The notes below the pieces were generated by a model. That model was not told the DNA's origin. It did no database searches and saw only the letters and a program-made list of their open reading frames with translations. Position numbers and translations under genes: made by a program. From the NCBI RefSeq assembly GCF_011074795.1, contig NZ_JAAMPF010000016.1, positions 1 through 64,000 on the forward strand: 64,000 nt of DNA, given 5' to 3'. The stretch comes from Marinobacter salicampi (lineage in GTDB: Bacteria; Pseudomonadota; Gammaproteobacteria; Pseudomonadales; Oleiphilaceae). Of this stretch, positions 44,500-51,774 are shown in pieces; position 1 is the first letter of the stretch; every line of letters begins with the position of its first letter.

Positions 44500-44540
44500 A
44501 CCTCTTAAAGTTGATCCATTGGATTTTCGTTTCAAGAGGT
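44500..44540 (+). promoter_or_regulatory. SD-sequestering hairpin of dsbC
   Basis: ACCTCTT (44500-44506) is the complement of AAGAGGT (44534-44540), which contains the AGAGG ribosome binding site. The loop is 27 bases, longer than in the other cases. Confidence 0.45.
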
Positions 44541-44544
44541 AGTC

Positions 44545-45405
44545 ATGGTCTCCTTCAAATCTCTCCGATTTTTAGCGCTCGTCGCCGCTTTAGCTGTGTT
44601 AAGTAGCCTGGCGTCTGCCAATTCGTTTGAAAAACTCAAGGAAATGGGGCTCAACCCCAAGTCTGTCACCGAGATGCCCATCGACGGCATGATTGCTTAT
44701 GAGGCTCAGAACGGCCAAGTCATGTTCATGACTAAAGATGGCCGGTACGTGTTTAGCGGAACCGCTTCAGACGTGTGGAACAAAAAGGTTCTGGAAACTG
44801 GGGCCGACGTAATGAACTCTGCCCGCACTATTCCGCTGGCTCAAATGGAGATCGATTTCGATCAGCTGGGCGCTTTGACGATAGGGGCAGGGTCGAAAAT
44901 CGTGCATGTCGTAACCGACCCCAAATGCTCCGCCTGCAAGAAGCTGAATGATCAGATGCAGGATTTGTCTAGCGAATACACGTTTAAGGTTCTTGTACTG
45001 CCCGCCCTGGGAGAGATGAGCAGAGAAGCATCTAAAAAAATCGCCTGTACACAGGACCGTGAAGCCGCTGCGAAAGCATTCCTCGCCAACCAGGTAGATG
45101 ATCTGGACCTGCCTCAAAACTGCAACATGGATGCCTACAAGCAGGCTCTGCTGGTCGCTGACTACATTCGGGTTCGGGAAGTGCCCTTTCTGATAGGCCC
45201 TAACGATTTTGTGAATCGGGGGCTCCCTCAAGATCTGGAGACCTGGCTTGCGTCATCCAGCTCATTTATCACTAGTCCAGACCCAGCAAATGCAACGGAA
45301 CCATCTGAAACGCCTGATGCTGAATCCATAAAGGAACCATCCTCCGGGCAGACTCTGAACAGCATCAATAGCCTCAACAACCGTCTTCGCGAATCGCTGA
45401 AATAA
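44545..45405 (+). CDS. dsbC: DsbC-like periplasmic disulfide isomerase
   Basis: The 286-residue product has a signal peptide (to about residue 25), a DsbC-like N-terminal domain, and a thioredoxin-like domain with CSAC at 128-131 and a cis-Pro segment REVPFLIG. The Ser-Ala spacer differs from the CGYC of E. coli DsbC. In this position in SXT/IncC elements, dsbC assists folding of Cys-rich TraN, TraU and others. Here the giant Cys-repeat protein is an obvious extra client. A low-complexity C-terminal tail (residues 235-270) is unusual. Confidence 0.85.
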   Translation: MVSFKSLRFLALVAALAVLSSLASANSFEKLKEMGLNPKSVTEMPIDGMIAYEAQNGQVMFMTKDGRYVFSGTASDVWNKKVLETGADVMNSARTIPLAQMEIDFDQLGALTIGAGSKIVHVVTDPKCSACKKLNDQMQDLSSEYTFKVLVLPALGEMSREASKKIACTQDREAAAKAFLANQVDDLDLPQNCNMDAYKQALLVADYIRVREVPFLIGPNDFVNRGLPQDLETWLASSSSFITSPDPANATEPSETPDAESIKEPSSGQTLNSINSLNNRLRESLK

Positions 45406-45415
45406 GGCCTCTCCC

Positions 45416-47941
45416 ATGGAAATGATCTCGTTCAAGAAAGAGAGTAATAAGCGCTATGTCCATGAGGACATGAGAGCTGCCAAAGTTTTTCCCATCGCCG
45501 CGTACGACGATGACACCAAAATTTTTGTGAATGATGACAACACTGCGGGCTTTGCTTATGCCTGCGAGCCCATGAAGGGTGCGGACGAGCAATACGAGGA
45601 GCGGCTGAAAAGTTTCATCAACACAGACTTCCCCGATGAGACTATCTTGCAGATCTTCTGGTTCCGCTCCCCTGACATCATGAAAACGATTGCTGATATG
45701 CAGCTGATGCGGATCGAGAAGCAGATCAAGAACCCGCTGCTGACGAATTTCACTCAACAACGTGCTGATTTCTTCAGGCACAGCACTCTGCACCCTATAG
45801 ACCGGCAAACAAACCAGCGGGTTCACGATCTCAAGGTGATCATTAGCGCTAAGATTCCGATTAAGGGCAAGTGGCCTACCAAGGAAGAGCAGTACACCAT
45901 TGAGTCGTACCAGAAAAAAACCAGCGCCTCTCTGAATACACTGGGAATGCGCCCTGAAGCCATGGGGGCCAAGCACCTTCTGCGTGTACTTTCTTCCACA
46001 CTGAATTGGTCGCCGGATTCTAGTTGGCGTCAAAATGCGGTCGAACACGACGAACATCGGCCGCTTAGTGAGCAGATCCTCGACTACGAGAATGACATCA
46101 CTTATACCCATGGCCATGTGAAAGTTGGGAACACTTACATCAAGTGTTTGTCGGCGAAGCGCCTCCCAGACTCAATGTTCTTTGGTGATGCAATCAAGTA
46201 TGTGGGTGACCTGCGAGGCGGCAACGTCGCGATAAAACAGAACTACGCCATTGTCTGCAACATCTATTACCCCCCATCAGATAAGTCCAAGCACTCCATG
46301 GAGCGTTCACGAGCGATCGCCCTTAACCAGGCTAAGGGCCCTTTGGTTTCGTTGGTACCGATTCTTGCGGAAAAAAAGAGGGGTTTTGACACTCTGTACG
46401 ACTCCGTCAATGACGGAAACCGCATCATCAAAATGACTTACACCATGATGATTTTCGGTAGTTCGGAGGATGAAATCACCGAAGCGGCTGTACATGCTCG
46501 TTCCTACTGGCGAGAACAGCGGTTCACTATGCTTGAGGATCGCTTTGTCCAGCTGCCGCTGCTAATCAACAGCCTCCCGATGATGGCCGATCGTGACGCC
46601 GTCAGCGACCTCTGGCGCTATAAAACGCTTACTGCAGAGCATGCAGCTGTCATTCTTCCACTGTTCGGTGAGTGGAAGGGCACCGGGACTCCCCACCTGA
46701 ACCTGGTGTCCCGAAATGGACAGCTGATGAACTTTAGCCTTCATGACACCAGCTCGAACAAGAACATGCTGATCTGCGCGACCTCCGGGGGTGGCAAGTC
46801 ATTTTTCACCAACGAGATCATCCTCTCCTACATGAGTGAGGGTGCTCAGGTTTGGGTCATTGACGTAGGCCGCTCGTATTTGAAGCTGGCGGAAGTGATG
46901 GGTGGTGATTTCGTTCACTTCGGGCCGGATTCTGATATCTCCATCAATCCGTTCCCTTTGATTGCCTCCATGGATGGTCAGAGAGACACCCGCTCCAAGA
47001 AGCTGACTGATGACGAACTCCACGCCATTGAGAGTGGCGATGAGCGTGATGACGGTGAGGAAGATGCGATTGTTGGCCTGATCGCTGCAATGGCGACCAT
47101 TAACTCCCCGCTGGACGACGTGCAGCTCACGGCGCTCAGGACCATTGTCAGTGAAACCTGGCTCGAAAAAGACAGGGACATGCTAGTAGACGACGTAGCC
47201 ATGCGCTGTAAAGAGCATGAGGATCGCCGGGTCCGAGACCTCGCAACTCGTCTGCACTCGTTCACCAGCAAAGGCAGCTATGGCCGCTATTTTTCACGTC
47301 CGAACAACGTCAGTTTCAATAAGCAGCTCACCGTGTTGGAACTTGAGGAACTGAAGTCGCGAGTCCAGCTGCAGAAGGTTGTTCTGTTCCAGCTCATATA
47401 CCAGATCCAGCAGGCCGTTTACCTGGGGGATCGTTCCAAGCGCAAACTAATCGTAATCGACGAGGCTTGGGATCTCCTGGCAAACGGTGGAACCGAGGTT
47501 CAACGATTCATCGAACATGCGTATCGCCGGTTCCGTAAGTACGGTGCGAGTGTTCTTCTGGTTACCCAGTCAATTCAGGATATGTATAAGTCACCTGTAG
47601 GCGAGGCCATCGTTGAGAACTCCGCCACCAAGGGTCTCTTCTCACACAAGGATGAGGCCGTCGACAAGCTCAAGCGTGAAGCCAAACTGACGCTCCCAGA
47701 AGGAGGCTATGCACTCCTCAAGACCGTCCATACAAATGCACCGTGGTACTCAGAAATATTCCTGGAAACTGAGCGTGGTGCTGGCGTGGGTCGGCTATTC
47801 GTTAATGACTTCCAGAAGCTCTTATATAGCACCGATCCGGACGAGGTCTCGCAGATCGAAAAGTTCAAGAAGCAGGGCTTATCAACGTCTGAGGCCATAA
47901 ATGCCGTTCTGCAGAATCGTCGCAACCGGGGGAGGGCATAA
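45416..47941 (+). CDS. traC: TraC, VirB4-family secretion ATPase
   Basis: The 841-residue protein has a Walker A motif (SGGGKSFF, about residue 457) and Walker B (LIVIDEAWD, about 678), with the N-terminal domain typical of F-type TraC. It energises pilus assembly and DNA transfer at the inner membrane. It overlaps the next gene by one base. Confidence 0.93.
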   Translation: MEMISFKKESNKRYVHEDMRAAKVFPIAAYDDDTKIFVNDDNTAGFAYACEPMKGADEQYEERLKSFINTDFPDETILQIFWFRSPDIMKTIADMQLMRIEKQIKNPLLTNFTQQRADFFRHSTLHPIDRQTNQRVHDLKVIISAKIPIKGKWPTKEEQYTIESYQKKTSASLNTLGMRPEAMGAKHLLRVLSSTLNWSPDSSWRQNAVEHDEHRPLSEQILDYENDITYTHGHVKVGNTYIKCLSAKRLPDSMFFGDAIKYVGDLRGGNVAIKQNYAIVCNIYYPPSDKSKHSMERSRAIALNQAKGPLVSLVPILAEKKRGFDTLYDSVNDGNRIIKMTYTMMIFGSSEDEITEAAVHARSYWREQRFTMLEDRFVQLPLLINSLPMMADRDAVSDLWRYKTLTAEHAAVILPLFGEWKGTGTPHLNLVSRNGQLMNFSLHDTSSNKNMLICATSGGGKSFFTNEIILSYMSEGAQVWVIDVGRSYLKLAEVMGGDFVHFGPDSDISINPFPLIASMDGQRDTRSKKLTDDELHAIESGDERDDGEEDAIVGLIAAMATINSPLDDVQLTALRTIVSETWLEKDRDMLVDDVAMRCKEHEDRRVRDLATRLHSFTSKGSYGRYFSRPNNVSFNKQLTVLELEELKSRVQLQKVVLFQLIYQIQQAVYLGDRSKRKLIVIDEAWDLLANGGTEVQRFIEHAYRRFRKYGASVLLVTQSIQDMYKSPVGEAIVENSATKGLFSHKDEAVDKLKREAKLTLPEGGYALLKTVHTNAPWYSEIFLETERGAGVGRLFVNDFQKLLYSTDPDEVSQIEKFKKQGLSTSEAINAVLQNRRNRGRA

Positions 47942-48261
47942 TGAAGATCTTTGAAATCGCACTATCTGCCGTCTTGGGGGCCACGCTTGGTGTGGCGCTT
48001 ACTTACTTTGTGCTGGACTCGAGGATGTCCAGGATGGAGGAGAGGCTGGCGGTTGTGTCGCCGGTCGCCTCGATTGATTTCCTCTCCATTGCCAATAATG
48101 CCCCGCCTGAGGGGTTGAGCGATCGGGTTATGAAACAGAAGCTCGACTCGCTCCGCGAAAAGGCGGAAAGCCTTTCGCAGCAAGGTTTCATCGTACTTCG
48201 ACACGAACAACTCTATTCCGTGCCAGAAGGCCTGGTGATCAGAGACACGAGCGGTGAATAG
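47941..48261 (+). CDS. trbI: TrbI-like pilus assembly protein
   Basis: The 106-residue product has an N-terminal membrane helix (ALSAVLGATLGVALTYFVL) and a periplasmic part with SIDFLSIANN and ...GFIVLRHEQLYSVPEGLVI, like F-type TrbI, in which VILV..AV..G is conserved. Location between traC and trhF agrees. TrbI affects pilus retraction in F. It overlaps the next start by 8 bases. Confidence 0.6.
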   Translation: MKIFEIALSAVLGATLGVALTYFVLDSRMSRMEERLAVVSPVASIDFLSIANNAPPEGLSDRVMKQKLDSLREKAESLSQQGFIVLRHEQLYSVPEGLVIRDTSGE

Positions 48262-48775
48262 GGTTGTGGCGACGTTTATAGGCTCCCGCAAAAGAATTCT
48301 GATCCAGATGGTTCTGCTTGCTGCAATCGGAATCAGTGCCATGGAATGGTTCAAAGCCAATTATGTACTTGGAATAGATGAGCAGATCGTGAAGTGCATC
48401 CCTGGGGTGGATTACGTCATTGGTGATCTCAATGATCGGGAGCTCGTCCGGGGCGGCGTATTCATCGTTGAGAGCAAAGGTATTGAGCCATTATTCGATG
48501 ATGGAACCTTGCTGGTGAAATTTCTGATGGGGTTTCCGGGAGACACCGTCAAGGTTTCGGATGACGGGGTATTTGTTAACGGGAACAAAGTGGCTGTGGC
48601 TGGGCTTCCGAATGCCGAAAAGTTGGGCCGAGAACCCAAAGATTTTCATGGAGAAAAGGTACTGGGTGATGACGAGTTCTGGATACTTGGCACAACGCCA
48701 GAAAGCTTTGACAGTCGCTATTGGGGATCGGTGGGTTATGAACAAATCAAGGCGCGGGCTTATCCATTCCTTTAA
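48254..48775 (+). CDS. trhF: TrhF-like S26 signal peptidase with Cys in place of catalytic Ser
   Basis: The 173-residue product matches the conjugative S26 peptidases (TraF of RP4, TrhF of R27): a membrane helix, then the substrate/catalytic loop, and general-base Lys K89 in LLVKFLMGFPGD. At the place where a catalytic Ser is expected (S-[LI]-P) the sequence reads KCIPG, C48. A Cys could act as a nucleophile or the protein could be a non-standard processing enzyme. It follows trbI and overlaps the TrbC/TraW gene by 38 bases. Confidence 0.75.
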   Translation: MNRVVATFIGSRKRILIQMVLLAAIGISAMEWFKANYVLGIDEQIVKCIPGVDYVIGDLNDRELVRGGVFIVESKGIEPLFDDGTLLVKFLMGFPGDTVKVSDDGVFVNGNKVAVAGLPNAEKLGREPKDFHGEKVLGDDEFWILGTTPESFDSRYWGSVGYEQIKARAYPFL

Positions 48776-49955
48776 GGTAATTGCTGGCGGACTGGTGTTC
48801 TTATTAAGCCCGCTGTTGCTCGCTGAACTTCCTCCAGAACAGCAGGGCATCTTCGAAGCCGCTAAGAAGCGGTCACAGACTGTAGATTTAGGTGACCTGA
48901 TCAATAACATCGACCGGCAGCAATCAAGAGGCCAGGCGTTGATTGATAGCACGGTCAATAAATCCGCTGAAATCGCGATGAGCCAAGGCAAGGGAAAAGA
49001 GGAAGCAGAGCAACGCGCCAAAGCTCTTTGTAAGGCCCGGACCAGGTACATTTTTGCCTCTCGTTCCCTTGGCAAGCAGGCACTGAGCGAAATATTCGCT
49101 GAGGCATCCGCTAACCCTGAACTGACGGTGGTTTTCCAAGGCATACCCAAAGGTACGAAAATGCCAAAGGGCTTCCTGGATCTGCAGCAGCTGGCCAGCC
49201 AGTATGATCCAACGCCCTCTATTGCTCTCAATCCTCTTATGTTCCAACGGCACGATGTCACTGCAGTCCCAGAAATGATGGCTTTAACGGAAGGAGAATG
49301 GGTCAATCGTGAGTGTCGTCAGGATATTCGCACTCGTGTGGCCGGTATAACGTCGATGAGATATCTGGAGAGTCACCTCGACGAAGGGGATCTGGGTCAG
49401 CGAGGCCCGGTTCAGGATGTTTCAGAACCGAACCTCATGGATACGATTGCTCAAAGAATTTCTGAAGTCGATTGGGACGAGAAAAAGAAGAAAGCCATAG
49501 AAAATGTCTGGAACAATGTCCCGATGTATCCATTGCCCCCGGCCACTGAGAATAGAATTATACGAATAGACCCCACAGTGCAGGCACAAAGAGATATTCT
49601 GGATGCTCAGGGAAAGGTTCTCGTCACCGCAGGTACTCGCATAAACCCGCTGGATATACACTCATTTAATTCAATTGTGATTGTTTTTAATCCGTTGAGA
49701 GAAAGCGAGCTAGAAGTAGCCAAGAAAATGGTCAAAAATTACGTTGCGCAGGGGCAGAAAGTCATTCCCGTTCTGTCAGAAATTGACAAAACGGAAGGGT
49801 GGGCCATGTATAATAGTGTAGCCAGGTCGTTAGATCATAGGGTTTACATGCTTAGCCCAGATCTTAAACAGCGCTTTCACATAATGCGGACTCTTTCGGT
49901 TGTTCGTGCCTCAGACGGCTTCTTCGAAGTACGGGAGATAAAGACCGATATGTAG
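48738..49955 (+). CDS. traW: TrbC-TraW fusion protein
   Basis: The 405-residue product has a signal peptide (to about residue 29), then a TrbC-like domain (FASRSLGKQALSEIF...TVVFQGIP...FQRHDVTAVPEM, about residues 102-180), then a TraW-like domain (ILDAQGKVLVTAGTRINPLD, about residues 291-310). In F plasmid these are separate proteins; in SXT/IncC they are fused as here. It acts in the periplasm in pilus assembly. The ATG at 48738 was chosen because it gives the signal peptide. Confidence 0.85.
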   Translation: MNKSRRGLIHSFKVIAGGLVFLLSPLLLAELPPEQQGIFEAAKKRSQTVDLGDLINNIDRQQSRGQALIDSTVNKSAEIAMSQGKGKEEAEQRAKALCKARTRYIFASRSLGKQALSEIFAEASANPELTVVFQGIPKGTKMPKGFLDLQQLASQYDPTPSIALNPLMFQRHDVTAVPEMMALTEGEWVNRECRQDIRTRVAGITSMRYLESHLDEGDLGQRGPVQDVSEPNLMDTIAQRISEVDWDEKKKKAIENVWNNVPMYPLPPATENRIIRIDPTVQAQRDILDAQGKVLVTAGTRINPLDIHSFNSIVIVFNPLRESELEVAKKMVKNYVAQGQKVIPVLSEIDKTEGWAMYNSVARSLDHRVYMLSPDLKQRFHIMRTLSVVRASDGFFEVREIKTDM

Positions 49956-49971
49956 CCAGACGGATTCAGGT

Positions 49972-50637
49972 ATGAATGCACATATATGGCTGTTCTCGAT
50001 AGTTGAAGTAAAGGCACACAAAACGGGGATGATTTTTGTAGGGGCCACTGTCGGAGATGAAGAACCGAAACATATACATGAGATCGAAGTCCAAAATACA
50101 GCTACCGACTTCGCTGCACTAAGATTTATAGAGCAAGCTAATCACGATTGGAACAATGAACTTCCCGTTTGTGTCCGGCTAACGCCGGACACTTTCAATT
50201 CAGATGACAGATTTGAAAAATGGTGTGTAGAGGTTAAAAAAACACATCAACTTCTCAATGGCCGGCTCCTGGTTCTGGTTCAATCTACGGTTGATAGAGA
50301 GTGGTTCCGGACCAAAGCTACCGAGCTGAACGACCTGCGTGGAAATGGGTTGGAAATCGGCCTCGAAGTCGTTGGGGGGATGGACGATGCAAACAGTTGG
50401 CAAGATGAGTTTGACTGGAATGCTACCCAGCTGAATTTGGGTAAGTGTCGCAGTGAGTTCAGTGCGTTCGTCGTCTACACCTCACAGATGTACGGGAAAG
50501 ACATCCGGAATATGGTGATTGATGTTCACGATCGATCAGAGCTGATCACCATTGAACAAGTCTACGCTGATTTTGCCAGCGGCCCCGTATTTGGCAACGC
50601 CTGTATTTGGAACGGACCCCTCTCTCAGCTTAACTGA
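49972..50637 (+). CDS. Degenerate EAL-domain protein in the transfer operon
   Basis: The 221-residue product follows the EAL fold from about residue 48: LPVCVRLTPDTF (64-75) aligns with the LPVSVNLSP strand, GRLLVLVQST (97-106) with the LELTES strand, LRGNGLEIGLEVVGGMDDANSW (122-143) with the LDDFGTG strand, FDWNATQLNLGK (147-158) with the LKIDRSF strand, and VIDVHDRSE (182-190) with AEGVET, then SGPVFGNA with QGYLFG. Every catalytic residue expected in these strands is replaced (N to R, E to Q, DD to EV, E.GVE to D.HD), and the EAL tripeptide is missing. It should be a catalytically dead c-di-GMP sensor or protein-binding module. It has no place in F-type systems. Confidence 0.6.
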   Translation: MNAHIWLFSIVEVKAHKTGMIFVGATVGDEEPKHIHEIEVQNTATDFAALRFIEQANHDWNNELPVCVRLTPDTFNSDDRFEKWCVEVKKTHQLLNGRLLVLVQSTVDREWFRTKATELNDLRGNGLEIGLEVVGGMDDANSWQDEFDWNATQLNLGKCRSEFSAFVVYTSQMYGKDIRNMVIDVHDRSELITIEQVYADFASGPVFGNACIWNGPLSQLN

Positions 50638-50648
50638 GGAGGTGGAGT

Positions 50649-51662
50649 GTGTTGTCACGGCAGATCCTTTTGGGTGGTGCAGCGTTAGTTCTGGTTTGTG
50701 TGTCTTTCCTGTTTTATACGGAGAATGCCGAAGCAGCCCTGTGTGAAGATGCGGAGATTCTAGGGGCCTCTTTGATGACTGACATCTGCTGGGACTGCAT
50801 GTTCCCGCTTAAAATAGCAGGTGTCACACTGTCTCCCGGCGACAGAGAAAACCCACCAGGTGGGGCTGCTGCACCACTCTGCGCCTGCGACATGAACGGT
50901 ATTCCCGAGCCTGGCGTCGTCATGTCAATGTGGGAGCCGGCACGTCTTGTTGAGTTTCCTAGACAAGCAGGATGTTCCCCAACCCTCGGTGGGGCCCAGA
51001 TTGGTGCTGACCCCACCTACATTGGAGGTAAAGATCAGGGGGATATTGAGTCGTCCTTTTATCACTACCATTACTTCAGCTTCCCGCTGTTTGTCATGAT
51101 GGAGCTTTTCTCCCCCAGCTCATGCCACGATGGGTACCTGGATCTGGACATGATGTACCTGAGCGAGATCGACCCCACCTGGAATAATTCAGAGCTCGCG
51201 TACTTTCTGACGCCCGAATCGTCCATGGTAGCGAATCCGATTGCCGGCGCGGCCTGCCCGGCGGATGCGGTTGCCGCAACGGCGGGCTGGCCACTGGATA
51301 ACTTGTTCTGGTGTGCCGGGTCCTGGGGGAGCATCTACCCGTTATCTGGCAATAACTATGGCTCTCATGGCGTGATTCGAAGCACAAGCCTCCTTAAAAG
51401 TCGTTTGCTTGCTTCACTGCACCGAAAAGGCTTTGCCAGAAAAACCATGGGAGACGACGCCCTTTGTGAGCCTAAGATTTACCCCATGCTCCCGAAGAGC
51501 CAGTACAAATTTTCGCTAATGCATCCACGCGCTGAGACCGATCGGGCTCACGTCATGGGCGAGTCCGTGGCGCGATGGGGGCTAGGACGAACCATTCCCG
51601 GTGTGGCGTCGACGCCTGTGTACCTTACATGGCGTCTGAACGACTGTTGCAACACGCTTTAA
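50649..51662 (+). CDS. traU: TraU, pilus assembly and DNA transfer protein
   Basis: A GTG start with a strong GAGGAGG site gives 337 residues with a signal peptide (to about residue 29) and the Cys-rich TraU pattern: CWDCMFP, CACD, CHDGYLDL, WCAGSWGSIYPL and a C-terminal NDCCNTL. In F, TraU is a periplasmic protein needed mainly for DNA transfer. Its disulfides depend on DsbC. A terminator follows. Confidence 0.92.
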   Translation: MLSRQILLGGAALVLVCVSFLFYTENAEAALCEDAEILGASLMTDICWDCMFPLKIAGVTLSPGDRENPPGGAAAPLCACDMNGIPEPGVVMSMWEPARLVEFPRQAGCSPTLGGAQIGADPTYIGGKDQGDIESSFYHYHYFSFPLFVMMELFSPSSCHDGYLDLDMMYLSEIDPTWNNSELAYFLTPESSMVANPIAGAACPADAVAATAGWPLDNLFWCAGSWGSIYPLSGNNYGSHGVIRSTSLLKSRLLASLHRKGFARKTMGDDALCEPKIYPMLPKSQYKFSLMHPRAETDRAHVMGESVARWGLGRTIPGVASTPVYLTWRLNDCCNTL

Positions 51663-51668
51663 AATCTC

Positions 51669-51700
51669 GGGCCCAGCCATGATGGTTGGGTCCATTTTTT
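51669..51700 (+). terminator. Terminator after traU
   Basis: GGGCCCAGCC pairs with GGTTGGGTCC (two G-U pairs), followed by ATTTTTTG. Confidence 0.8.
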
Positions 51701-51715
51701 GACATCCTCTTAAAA
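51692..51715 (+). promoter_or_regulatory. Shared element (GACATC variant) upstream of traN
   Basis: CATTTTTTGACATCCTCTT resembles the element (T tract instead of A). A -10-like TATACT follows 36 bases after GACATC. Confidence 0.35.
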
Positions 51716-51774
51716 CTCGAACTTCAGACAGCGTCATATACTCACGGTTATTAAAAATCAGGTTGAGAGTGACG

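Noticed and set aside
48491..49306. Minus-strand frame (271 codons) opposite trhF/traW
   Set aside because: Antisense to two conserved transfer genes; no features of its own.
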